A stretch of DNA of 64,000 nucleotides from Halichondria panicea (GCF_963675165.1 NC_087380.1:1975803-2039802), one strand, 5' to 3'. Positions 1-12,088 are shown, counted from the first letter of the stretch. Program-made: numbers and translations. Notes: generated by a model from the letters alone, not told the origin.

Positions 1-2294
1 TCACTATTGGTGGTATCCAATCTGGTGTGCCCATCTTAATTGGAGATTCTGTTACCATCAACTGCATCACTGACTCTCCTGCTGACTCAATAGTGTTGCT
101 CCAAGATGACCAACCTCTTTATGGAACTCATCAGTCAACCATTTTGTTGTATACTATCCCTCTTGTGTCTGACAACATTCATGGAAACACCTTCAAATGT
201 GAGGCTCTGCTAACAGGGAGGACAAGCTCTTCAGACACCGCCTTTGATACAGGTACCATTTTCATTGCAGGCAAGTAGATATTTTCGTGTGAATTTCGGA
301 TCAACTTTGCTCCACAGTTCCTGAACAACCTATTACTGCTAGCATCAGCCCAACTATCCCTTCACTTCCACTAATTGGAGAGCCATACATTGTGACTTGC
401 ACTGTTTCTTTATTGCCTGGACTAACTCGCACACCAACTGCTCAGTGGCTGAAGGTTACTATGGGAGAGGAAATAAATTACCTTAATCGATCCATTCTCA
501 ATTTCGCTCCACTAAGACCCTCAGATGCTGGCAGATACCGTTGTCAGGGAAACGTCACTACTACTGTTCACTCTCAACCTCTCTCAGACAGCAACGATTT
601 CGATTTAATTGCTCAAAGTAAGTAAAATCTTCGTACTGAGCTACTATAAACAATTCATGTTTTGCAGTACCAACACCAGGAGTGAAAATCTCAAAGTCTC
701 CCTCTAGTTCAGCCTTGTTTGCTAACCTCAGTGTGGTAACATTTACATGTCAAGTGTCCATACATACAAACATTGATACTCCTGTCAGTTTGAGCTTGAC
801 TTGGACTCGTGAGGTTTATAGTGATGAAGATGATACAACCACTGAAGTAATCATGGTGAATAGTACAACCAAAGTAATGGAGAGAAGTTGGACCTTTAAT
901 GATTTAAGTTCAAAAGACCAGAGAGTGACTTGCAATGGAGAATTAAGTTCAGCTAGTAGGTTTATTCAAGGCAGTAGCAGTATATATGAAGACACGTTAT
1001 CTGTTGCTGGTGAGTTTGCCATCTTCGATAAAACCATGATAAAGCTAATACACTATTCAGGTGTGTTTTTGATGTTCAACGGCAGTGTATTTAACGACAA
1101 TATTACCTCTGTACCAGCGAGGGATGTACGTGTCATACAGTGTCACTCTGACAAGACAGATACATTTAATGAATACCAACGTGGATGGACTTTCCCTAAT
1201 GGCAGCAAAGTTATGGAGACAGATGCACTGGCTATTGCAACACCCGAGGGAGGACAGCTGGCACTCACTCGACTAGGAAACACGTTCCTGCCAGCTGGAG
1301 AGTATTGTTGCAAGGCTCAGGATGCCAGAGGAACCAGCCACACCCTCTGTGTGCATGTGGAGCAAAGTCACTCAGTGTTGTTCCAGCTCAGACTCACCAA
1401 CATCAACCACTGTCCTGACTGGGTCGTGAGTACAATATAACATTGTGTCGTTGTATTAACAAGTCTCTAATATACAGGAACAACCAGACAGGATAACTGC
1501 TGTCACTGAAGCATTGGTGTCTGAGATCCAAGGCCATTGTCAGTGTTCCTTTGCTCCTAGTGATATCCAAGAGCCATCCTTCCAATGCTTCCCGAAGTCA
1601 AACCAAGCTGTAACGTTCCGTGCTATCACTACCTCAACCTTCATTGATGATATATCACGCTGGATTGCTGACGTTGGTTTACTGAGAGTACAGATGGTTA
1701 TCATACGAGTAGACAAGTCTTGTCAGGTGGAGATATCGAGCCTTGCGGACACAGAGTGCAGTGCAGGGAGCAGCGACATTGCCACTGTGGTCGGTGGAGT
1801 GGTTGGGGTGGTCATTGTGGTTGGCATTGTTGTCATAGTGATTGCTGTACTGGTGTTCAAGAGCAGGAGAGAGAAGCTAACTGTCCACAGAACAACAAAG
1901 TAAGTTTATATGCATCTCTGCTAGTTTATTGTTTATGCAATTTATTATTGTGACGTTCCCTCCCACCAGACCTGACCTACCAGGGTCACTAAAGGGTGTA
2001 GTCAGTACTGGTGAGATACAACCATACGAGATGATTGAAATGGGTCACGAATACGAGGAAGTGTCCAAGTTCCAACGAGCGGTTGGTGGAGAGTATGAGA
2101 TCATTAGAGCACCCTCACAGACAACTGGCTCCGAGAGCAAGACTCCTATAAAGACTGAGCCATCACCACCCACTCCACCCACTCCACAACCCTCACAAGC
2201 GACTAAAGCTGCCGGAAATGATATTGAGTTTACAGAGTGCGTTGCTTACAGCACAACCACCCACAGTCGCCCCCCACAGCCCACAAGCTTATGA
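1..2294 (+). CDS. Receptor A, 3' part: Ig-domain type I membrane receptor with tyrosine-rich tail
   Basis: The gene is cut by the left window edge. Six exons join in frame: 1-270, 318-617, 668-1009, 1061-1425, 1478-1899 and 1970-2294. The first three exons each encode one Ig-type domain. The fourth encodes an Ig-like domain with Cys...Trp...Tyr-Cys-Cys spacing (GWTFPNGSKV, then AGEYCCKAQD). Exon five carries a Cys-containing membrane-proximal region, a hydrophobic helix at about 1769-1858 and the basic stop-transfer FKSRREKL. The last exon is a cytoplasmic tail of about 107 residues with YEMI, YEEV, YEII and AYSTT and a proline run. The first intron appears to use a GC donor (271-272). The closest relative in the window is receptor F. 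The layout is that of a cell-surface receptor signalling through tail phosphorylation; the ligand is unknown. Confidence 0.85.
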
Positions 2295-2514
2295 ACACTG
2301 AAATACCCTGTATGCAAACTGACTGTAAAACTGTGACGTAGAATTTTATTTTTATACATTTACACATTAATTTTGTGCATCTTTTAGTTTGATCTTTAAT
2401 TAATATATATGGTGTGGATTCTCGTTAAATCGTGTACTCCAGGCTACAACAGAGTATAGGAATTTAATAGTTCTTAAGATAACCTTTCCCTAGGTAAACA
2501 CTGAAACTGTTTCA

Positions 2515-2640
2515 TTCCCTACTAGAAGACAAAGTGTACAGAGACCCCTCTGAGCTGAGATACGACAACCCTTGGAGAGTGGGAGGGGCGAGACCAGAGA
2601 CCACTACTACTCCACCAGTAGGAGATATACAGTAGCTGCC
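2515..2640 (+). pseudogene. Orphan coding fragment, VYRDPSELRYDNPW type
   Basis: One frame reads KVYRDPSELRYDNPW, then VGGARPETTTTPP and a stop. Related DNA recurs at about 12490-12612 (already frame-broken) and at 26204-26283 behind the phosphatase fragment. Recurrence after receptor A, after receptor B and after the phosphatase suggests the last exon of a gene that belonged to the ancestral repeat unit. I do not recognise the family. It could be an alternative cytoplasmic exon or the tail of a separate gene. Confidence 0.4.
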
Positions 2641-3600
2641 TCATTTCCGAGTCATCCTTTTGCCAAAAAATAATGGAATTTGTTTGATGTTAATGATGCA
2701 TGAAACTGTGAATATTATAGAGTGTGCATTTTCATATGACACGACTAAACACATTTTCATGCTTACACTACACTAGCGTATTCTCCCCCCCTGGTCCGAG
2801 TGAGGATCCCCCCGCCATGAGACCGAGGGTGGGCACAGTTGCACAGTTACCACCACCCAGGGTCATCGACTACTGCTTACCAATACTTGTACCATGATGT
2901 GCTCTGACACTAAGGAATATCCATTGAAACTCTCAGGATACTCATCCCATGTACCCTAGGGTACATTGGATGTGGTCAGCCTGAAGCCCTCCCTCTACCC
3001 TTTAAGGACCCTCTCTTTTAAAGTTAAAGAAGACTACTGAGACAAAATTTGTGGAAAGCAAAAAATGTGCGGGTGTCTGAAGTTGTAAATGTGGTTTGTA
3101 GTGTGTATATACAGTGTCTATGTATTCCCGAGAGAATACATATAACTGCCCTTGGTAGTACAAATCCAATACACCCTTGATATGGTACAACTATTACATG
3201 TGCAATGCATGTGCACCTTTGCTTTCAGGGTATTTCCTGAATACAGCTGGGTTCAGTAGCCCACATGCACTATCTATGTACCATTCCCACCACTGTGTAG
3301 ACCATAAATCTTGTTTATCTACCATTGGTTTTCTTTGACATGTTTATAGCTCTGTGCTTATGTTTGTTGTGAGCATGTATTACATGTTGTGTTGTCTTGA
3401 GGCAATGTTTGTGCACTTTCAATAGCCTAGGGCTGTGATAGTTTAGGAACTCTAGCAAATGGTGCATGTTGCCTTTGCTCCATTAGTCAATCTGTTCACT
3501 GTGTGCAGTGCACCTCAGTGATAACATAGAGTGATTGTTAATTCACTTCGTTGTATTTTGATACAACAATGCGCCTTATTTTGAAGTCATAATTCAGTAT
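2641..3600. repeat. Intergenic spacer with cluster-specific repeated segments
   Basis: No gene recognised. Blocks near 2810-2870 (GCCATGAGACCGAGGGTGGG) and 3390-3530 recur in other spacers: the first at about 12800, the second at about 13160-13280, 28910-29050, 40000-40190, 40795-40915 and 52540-52690. They mark the duplicated unit that lies between each receptor stop codon and the next SH2 fragment. Confidence 0.6.
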
Positions 3601-3621
3601 AACCACCACTCCCTCGATCAG

Positions 3622-4229
3622 GAGAGATGGTTCTCGAGACATGCTCACTAGTATACGTACTGGTAAACCCAATGGAACCTTCTTGGTTCAACCCAAGGGT
3701 AATATGGAGGAGTCCTCAACCATGCCTTGTCACACACACACCATCAAAATTGTGTAAGCAGCTTTACCTAGTACATTTAACTGCACATGTAAATGTAAAT
3801 GATTATACCCGCAGGCTAAATTGGTACAAATAACTGTACACTGCCAATAGTACGTCTTGCATTCTAAATGAATTATGCATCTGATTTTTGATTATTCTTT
3901 ACCTATTATCCCCCGTGCAGAGATGGAGGCAGGTTCAGTGTTCTTTGTGTTTCCATCTTTTCTGGAGTCTCTCCAAGAGGCATCTTCTGCTAGTCTATCA
4001 ATCTTAGTATATATCATTAGAAATGTACTGTAAGTGTTACATTAAGACAGGCAAGAGGATCCCCGTGTACAGAGACCCTGCTGAGGGGTACGGATTTGCA
4101 TCACCATTCGAATTCGACTCTTTGCTCAGTTTAGTTTTGTACTATGCCACCAACACGATGGAGAAACACAACCCTGAACTAGAGACAATGCTTAGATACC
4201 CTGCATTCCATGTGGACAGGGGCCGTTAG
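3622..4229 (+). pseudogene. SH2 domain fragment, p85-like, copy 1
   Basis: Two exons resemble the C-terminal SH2 of PI3-kinase p85. Exon 1 (3622-3753) carries the phosphotyrosine-binding strand, here GTFLVQ with the key Arg changed to Gln, and a short insertion upstream. Exon 2 (3921-4229) is interrupted by about 114 foreign bases after 3937, then continues with IPVYRDP, GYGFASPFEF and the HNPELETMLRYPAF end and a stop. In better copies the donor is GT/GTAAG and the joined frame runs DIV-DGGRF. The Arg loss and the insertion make a working SH2 unlikely. Confidence 0.7.
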
Positions 4230-4411
4230 TAACTGAACTAGCAGCTGTACAGTATTGTATGTGTGTGTGCAGGATTCTCTTTCTATGTATGTGATGTATG
4301 TATGTGTATATGTATGTGGGTGCATGTACACTTTTGATGTGCAATTCAGACTTCCTGTCACTGCACTATTTTCAATATCTAATTTAGAGCATGCATGCAT
4401 GAAGACACAGC
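4230..4411 (+). promoter_or_regulatory. Conserved 5' flank of receptor B
   Basis: The interval between the SH2 stop and the receptor start is conserved before seven receptor copies. Shared blocks are CAGCTGTACAGTATTGTATG, GTGGGTGCATGTACAC and CAGACTTCCTG. The ETS-type site ACTTCCTG is at 4350-4357, about 55 bp before the ATG. It is probably core promoter plus 5' UTR; the transcription start cannot be placed. Confidence 0.5.
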
Positions 4412-7400
4412 ATGAAGAAGTTACAAGGTGACTGTGTCTCCTGGCTGGTCCTTTTGACTGGAGCTGCTCACCTCCTACTAGTGTGTGGAGAGGGTATGTT
4501 TTAATGCGTTCATGAACTCTGCCAGCATAGTGTAATAAATATTGCATGCATGCATGCAGGAGTGTACTTATCTCTGGGATTAACCAACTTCACCACTAAC
4601 AACACTGAGATCCTCATCACTAACATTGGAGATAATGTTCGGGGTAGTCTTCCCTCTCTCATCTGTCACACTGACCTTGTGGCATGTTGTACACCCAATG
4701 AGACAATGGCAAGAGGAATTGGACTTTGGCGCTATCCAAATGGAGATCGTGTTCCTGGTGCATCAGGACCTAAGTCAGCATATCGACCCTTTGTGTCATT
4801 GAGAAATTTTCAATCCATTAAACTGGATCGGCATATAGACAGTGTTTTCTTCTCTCTTCCCCATCCCCTGAGTCCAACTGGTTCCTACTGCTGTATTATA
4901 CCAACTAATGGTGGAGAAATGACCTTCTGTGCCAACTTAAGTGAGTGGTTCTGCAATACACACTATATTCTTTTAATTCCATCCACAACCCCTTCCAGTT
5001 GTGTGCCCATCTCTCCCTGCCCTGAACAATGTAATGGTCTCATACAATGACTCAACACTGGGTCTGAACACTGTGGCCACCTACACATGTGACACTGGCT
5101 ACACTCTCAGTGGAGGCAGCACCAGGACTTGTGGGAGTGATGGAGTGTGGAGTGGGTCACCTCCAGTGTGTCAACGTAAGTGGAATGGATTTTGTACTGT
5201 TTGTAATTTATTTCTTATTCCCATACAGAGATACTGACTTGTTCCGACCTCACTCTCATCCCCAATGGAAACATTTTTTACAGTACTGGATCTCTTGACA
5301 ACAGACCTCTCTTCTCTGGAGCTACCTACAGCTGCACTCCTGGCTACACTCTCACTGGAGGGGACACCACCAGGATCTGTGTGAGTGGAGGAAGGTGGAA
5401 TGGGTCACCTCCAACTTGTCTAGGTCAGTTGCTATAAGTGTATACAGTAGGAGTTACTCTATAATTATACTCAGCCTGGCAATTTGCTACTAGATCAATC
5501 TCTTACTCATTTTCTCTTACAGCCATTGTTTGTCCTCCTCTACTAGCCATTACCAATGGCACGCTCTCTTACTCTCCCGATGTCACCCCTGACTATGACC
5601 TGGGAACTAAGACAATCTACACTTGTGAGGCTGGGTTCTATCTAGTTGAGGGTAATGAGGTACGAGTGTGTATGGATGATGATGGAATGGACACCATTGG
5701 AGTGTGGAGTGGCCAGAAGCCAAGCTGTGTCCGTAAGTTCAGTTAGAACCGTAACAACATTCTCACTACACACACAGGCATTCAGTGTCCTCCCCTTGAG
5801 CCAATTCCCAATGGATTCATCACCTACGCTCCTGACACCACACCTGACTATGATCTGGGCACTGTGGCTACTTATAACTGTAACCATGGGTTTGTTATGG
5901 ACCTCTCCCTAGGGGGATCTGAGATGAGAACCTGTGTGGATGATTATGGACTGGATGTTATTGGAGCATTTGATAGACAGGCACCAAGTTGTGTCTGTAA
6001 GTTATAGACGGGTATAGTCATTTCAGCGTTTTCAGATTTTTCTCGTTCTAATTTGGTGGATTTGGTAAATTCATTAGCACAATAATTATTATTTTGAAAA
6101 GATGCACATGAGTTTTAAGGTTGCATGGAAAGTTTGGAGTCAGATATACATTTATAGTCAGATACAGATAAAAAATGAGCTAGCTTGCTTAGCATACTTT
6201 CAAAAGTACATTTTCATTACAAAAAAGATTTCCATAATTGTTTAAATTTTTTAATTATTAGCGCGGACTTAATTTAGCGTTAATATTCGCTAAAATATTC
6301 GCTAAAATTAGTACCCGTTCATAATAGTAACATTAAGGTATCTGGTAGCTCCAGCTTCATGATTTTTTGTATACTGAGAGTCTGGTTTTGACGGATTATA
6401 CCCATTCCTACATGTACAGCCATTGCTTGTCCTCCTCTACCGGCCATTACCAATGGCATGATCTCCTACTCTCCTGATGTCACCCCTGACTATGACCTGA
6501 GTACTGAGGCAACCTACACTTGTGAGGCTGGGTTCTATCTTGAGAGTAATGAGGTACGAGTGTGTATGGATGATGATAGAATGGATGCCATTGGAGTGTG
6601 GAGTGGTCAGGAGCCAAGCTGTGTCCGTAAGTTACTTGCACTGATTGAACCGATGTATTATAGTGCTAGTTTCTTGTACACATACAATTACTCTGATCAC
6701 AGCCATCACTTGTCCCCGTCTCCCTGATCATAACCACACTTCAATAACCTACTCTACTGACACCACACCACCTTTCCTGATCAAAACACAAGCAATGTAC
6801 ACCATTAGCTGCCCTGAGGGCATGGAAAGGGACGGAGGAGATGATGTGAGGACTTGTACTGGTGATGGACGTAGTGCAGTGGGTGTGTGGAATGGAACTG
6901 CTCCAATCTGTACAGGTATAATTATATTTGACAACTCATTGCTCGAGTTTGCTTTTTTTACAGCTCAGAAGGTGTATCTATCTCATGGGAACACACACTA
7001 CTATGCCAACAATAGTGCCACCATCATTTCAAGCATTATGACGACAGATGACACATCTTTGACCTGTCACACTGACTCAACCACCTGCTGTAGAGGTATT
7101 GACAATGGTGACCCATCTTCAAACATGGGTACTGGAGAGTGGCTGTTTCCCAATGTAACACGTATTGTCCAGAACAGTGTCACTGGGTTCTATTTAACTA
7201 GATACCATCAAGTTATCATACTCTACCGTCAAGGTGATATCCAGACCCCACTGGGAAACTACTGCTGTAGAATACCTGACAGTGGTGGAGAGATGAGGAC
7301 ATTCTGTGCTAATTTTGTTGGTAAGTTTATGTTAAAGAATGTAATAATTATTGTTTTATGTGACAGCCAACACCATTCGATGTGATGGCTCAGTGATGGC

Positions 7401-10400
7401 TCCCACTAATGGGATGGTCTCATACTCTAGTCCAGTGGAGGGTGGCAGTTACAGTTACGGAACAGTTGCTACGATTACCTGTTCTACTGGTTTTGTTCTT
7501 GATGGTCCCTCAACTAGAACATGTGAGACTGAACAGGGAACATTTAGTGGTACCACCCCATCTTGTATAGGTGAGAGAATGCCATCATGTACTGTGTTTA
7601 TATGCCATTACTGGTACAAAAATTACAGCAATCACCTGCTCTGCTCTCCCTGCTGTTGGGAATGGGACGATTATCTATAATTACACAACTACTCCATTTT
7701 ATGACTACGAAACAACAGCTGTGTATGAGTGTGACACTGGTTATGAGGTAACCAGTGGAGACAGAGTGAGGACCTGTACTGGTGATGGTAGTAGTTCAGT
7801 GGGTCAGTGGAATGGAACTGCTGCCTTTTGTTTAGGTACTACAGTATATATATACGTAGTAATGTATTATTTAATGCCTATTGTTATGCAATGTTGTTTG
7901 TACAGCTGATTGGGATCTTATATATATATCACTATATACACATACATGTGTAGACATTAATGAATGCTCTGAAGATACGGATGGCTGTGATCATATCTGC
8001 ACCAACACTCCTGGATCATACAACTGTGCCTGCAACTCAGGATATCGACTTGCTGCTGATAAAAGAAGATGTAAGTTAATATCTTGTAATGACCCAATGC
8101 CATTACCTTGCAATTATTATGCTAGAGTTCGGGTCACCATTATCTCTATTTATGCCTGTATAGGTGATGATATTGATGAGTGTAGTACTGGACCCAACAA
8201 CTGTGACCAAGTGTGTGCCAACACGGAGGGGTCGTTCACCTGTGCATGTGAGGCAGGATATATGCAGGATACTGACGGAGCATCATGTTCTGGTATACCT
8301 ATGACAATGTAATTCATCCAAACCTACTTGTATCATATTATTTGCTAGCTCTCTGTGATGATATCACCCTCACCAACGGAATGGTGACCTATGACCCAAC
8401 ATCTTCTGCAAGACTGGAAGGAACTACGGCCACTCACAACTGTAATTTTGGTTACGTTCGCTCTGGTGAACGTGAGAAAATGTGTCAGTCAGACAGAACG
8501 TGGAGTGGAGAAATTGTTACTTGCAATGGTAAATTTGTGAGTAAGAACCAGTAATGTTTTCACTTTTTCTCGTGCATGTATCTATAGCCATCATCTGTCC
8601 ACCTCTTGACTCTCCCTATGGCTCAATATCTTACTCTCCAAACACTTCCCTACACTTAATTGGAACACAAGCAATGCACACTCTCACTTGCCCTCCTGGA
8701 GAGAAGAGTGGAGGAGGTGTGAGGATTTGTATGGGTGATGGACGTAGTACTGTGGGGGCGTGGACTGGAACTGCTCCGATCTGTGCAGGTTAAAAATGCA
8801 CAAAAAAAATACGTGATCATCAATGTATCTACACATGTAGACATTGATGAATGCTCTGGTACTGCTTATGGCTGTGATCACATCTGCACCAACACTCCTG
8901 GATCATACACCTGCGACTGCAACTCAGGATATCGACTTGCTGCTGATGGAAGAGGATGTAAGTAGTTACTATATGGGTAGTTTGGGATCAGTAATTATTG
9001 TTTATGTAAAGGTGATGATGTTGATGAGTGTGCTGGACCCAACATCTGCCAGCAAGTGTGTGCCAACACTGAGGGATCATTCACCTGTGGATGTGAGGCA
9101 GGATATGTGCTGAACAGTGACAGAGCATCATGTTTTGGTATAAATGCACTACTTGTATGGACTTCATTTACTATAGTTACATTCTCACAGCAATCACCTG
9201 CTCTGCTCTCACTGTTATTGGGAATGGGATGATTGTCTACTCCAGTGACAGGACAAAGTCCCATGACTATGGAACAACAGCTATGTATGAGTGTGACCCT
9301 GGGTATGAGATAACAGGTGGAGACAGTGAGAGGACCTGTACTGGTGATAGTAGCAGTCCTAGTGGCCTGTGGGATGGAACTGCTCCTCAATGTCCACGTA
9401 TGTTTATGATATTGTATTTGTCGTGTCATATGATAACGTACACACATACACAGCTGTGGACTGTGGGACTCCTCCGTCTATTACCAATGGATCTCCTGGG
9501 ATACCAACAACCACAACATTCACAGAGACAGTGACCTACAGCTGTGATGATGGCTATGCACTCTTTGGGATTGCTACTAGTACTTGTCTGGCAAATGCAA
9601 CCTGGAGCAGTCCACCAGAATGTAGAGGTATAATTATTATAATTATGTACACATTCGTTTGTGCAACCATAATCATACCTGTATTGATTTGCTGTGAGTA
9701 TATAAAAAACTCTTGACTGTCAGCCTTTAATTTTAAAATAAATTGGCATTTCTATGGTTTCTTTAAGCCTTTTAATAATGTTTCTTGGTTTTCAGCTTAT
9801 TAACTGATTGTATACTTATTACAGCCACTGTAACTGCAATGGCCTGTACTGATCTGATGGATCTAGTCAATGGAGATTTTGCTTACAATATGGACGACAG
9901 ACCAGTGGACACTGTGGCCACCTATACCTGTGACACTGGCTACACTCTCAATGGAGGCAGTACCAGGACTTGTAAGAGTGATGGAATGTGGAGTGGATCG
10001 GATCCAACGTGTTATGGTTGGTGGCTTTAATAGTTATCGAGCAATATTGAATGTTGTTTTCTCCTGCAGCTATTGAGTGTCCTCCTCTACCGACCATTAC
10101 CAATGTCACGATCTCCTACTCTCCTGATGTCACCTCTGACTATGACCTGGGAACTGAGGCAACCTACACTTGTGAGGCTGGGTTCTATCTTGAGGGTAAT
10201 GAGGTACGAGTGTGTATGGATGATGATGGAATGGACACCATTGGAGTGTGGAGTGGTCAGGAGGCAAGCTGTGTCCGTAAGTTATCATGCAAGGGAATAT
10301 TTTCCACTATGTTAGCTGTATACATTACTGGTCCTATAATTATATCTCCGCGTGACCATGCATAATATTGATTGAAGGCTGGTTCTTGTTCCCCAGTCGT

Positions 10401-11425
10401 CCCCCCTCCTGTACGCTCAGTGTTGTTCCAACTCAGACTCACCAACATCAACAACTGTCCTGACTGGGTGGTGAGTGCTACTTACAACTAAAGCAAACTA
10501 AATAATTGTTTTATGCAGGACCAGGATGGGAGGATAGAAGCTGTGATGAGTGCGTTTGCTGTCGAGGTTGAGAGTCACTGTGGGTGTGGTTTCTCAAGTA
10601 TGGTAATGACTGCCCCTCTCTTCCGCTGCTTCCCTGGGTCGGACAGAGCTGTCACATTCCGAGCCACTCTAACTGATTCCAGGCTCCTTACTCCCATACA
10701 GGCCTGGATACAAACCAATGGATTCATTCCCATTCAGAATGTACTGATTAAGGTGGACAAGTCTTGTCCGGTACAGATCTCGAGCCTTACAGACATAGAG
10801 TGCACCAATCAGCCTGCTGCTGCAGGGAGCAGTGACCTAGCCGCTGTGGTCGGTGGAGTGGTGGGAGTGGTCATTGTCCTTATTATTGTGGTTGGCATTA
10901 CGATTGTTGTCATAGTGATTGCTGTACTGGTGTTCAAGAACAGGAGAGAGAAGCTAACAGTCAACAAAACATCAAAGTGAGTCAATCAAAAATGTTATTA
11001 TGCTGTGTACTTACAGTTTATTGTGTCACAAAGGTTATGCGATTCTGCAATTTACTATCCTGCTATTTCCTCCCCCTCCCTCCAGACATGATCTACCACC
11101 AGTGTCGCTAAAGGATGTGGTCAGCACTGGTGAGATACAATCATACGAGATGATTGAAATGGGTCACGAATACGAGGAAGTGTCCAAGTTCCAACGAGCC
11201 GTTGCTGGAGAGTATGAGATCATTGGTGGAGCACCCTCACAGACAACTGGCTCCGAGAGCAAGGCTGCTATAAAGACTGAGTCATCACCACCCACTCCAC
11301 CCACTCCACCCACACCACAACCCTCACAAGTGACTAAAACTGCTGGAAATGATATTGAGTTTACAGAGTGCGTTGCTTACAGCACGACCACCCACAGTCA
11401 CCCCCCACAGCCTACAGGTTTATGA
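4412..11425 (+). CDS. Receptor B: Sushi/EGF type I receptor with tyrosine-rich tail
   Basis: 24 exons join into an open frame of about 1657 residues: 4412-4493, 4560-4940, 4999-5175, 5229-5423, 5523-5732, 5778-5996, 6420-6626, 6703-6915, 6964-7320, 7367-7570, 7629-7835, 7954-8070, 8164-8292, 8349-8528, 8588-8788, 8841-8957, 9012-9137, 9191-9397, 9454-9627, 9825-10016, 10070-10276, 10397-10470, 10519-10976, 11086-11425. Order: signal peptide ([15 protein letters not shown]); Ig-like YCC module; six Sushi; second YCC module; two Sushi; two calcium-binding EGF (DINECS, DIDECS); two Sushi; two EGF; four Sushi; membrane-proximal CGCGFSS region; helix at about 10840-10938; FKNRREKL; tail with YEMI, YEEV, YEII. 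It lacks the three Ig exons of A, C and F. All ectodomain exons are phase 1-1. Confidence 0.88.
6006..6328 (+). mobile_element. Short non-autonomous repeat in intron of receptor B
   Basis: It lies in the intron 5997-6419. Its ends read ACGGGTA and TACCCGT. The interior shares blocks with the inverted copy at 55549-55873 and a decayed copy at about 50832-51070 (TTTTAGCG...TTTTTCTC). No ORF is visible, which fits a MITE. Confidence 0.55.
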
Positions 11426-12080
11426 ACTTATGAACATGAAACTGCAAACTGATAGAAATACTGTTGACTGCTCTAGCAATGATACGCATTTGCTTGTATT
11501 TGCATTTGTATTTGCATATTTGCATGCATGGGCCTTTTTTGGTTATTACAAATTTATTTGGTCTGCATTTGCATTTACACGTTCTTGCATGGGTAATGTC
11601 ATCACCAGCCCTTCGTGAATACGAAGTTTCCTCATTGTCTAGTAGTCAATCTCACAGCGTGCCCGTCCCCAGTCATAATTTTATGGCTGGGAACGGGCAC
11701 GCCCATCTATCTCACAACTGTGTGTAGTCTATATTAACACATTAATTGGTATTCATGAGAAGATAGCTTTGACATTCAGTTGTGTGCTTAGAGGGAGTGG
11801 TTTGTGCTCTCTTTCACTATGATATAGAGTGCTTTAGGGTTTATTGTGAGCATTGCTTGTTGTTGCCCTGAGACTATGTTTGTCAACTCTCAAAATAGCC
11901 TATAGGGCTGTGATATTTTATAGGAACTCTAGCAAATGTTGTTTTAAATTGATACGATGATACTATAGGTGTATAGATCTAGCATGTAGATACCATCTCA
12001 TTGTAGACTATAATTATTGTAGCTATAGCTAGTGCAATCATGTAGATCTACTTGGTTTAATTATATAACGAACCACCCCC
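11426..12080. other. 3' flank of receptor B, no gene seen
   Basis: AT-rich spacer with no coding signal I can support. A perfect inverted repeat around 11658-11706 (GTGCCCGTCCC / GGGAACGGGCAC) could form a small hairpin in the transcript 3' end. Confidence 0.4.
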
Positions 12081-12088
12081 TCCCCTCG

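Noticed and set aside
3627-3833. Open frame reading ETCSLV-NP-PSW in the SH2 exon 1 copies
   Set aside because: It is an out-of-frame reading of the SH2 FLVR exon; the GTFLVRP frame carries the family signal.
4179-4547. Minus-strand open frames over receptor starts (also 13717-13905, 19831-20043)
   Set aside because: Antisense to the conserved 5' module and SH2 end; low-complexity His/Thr-rich, with no conserved protein features.
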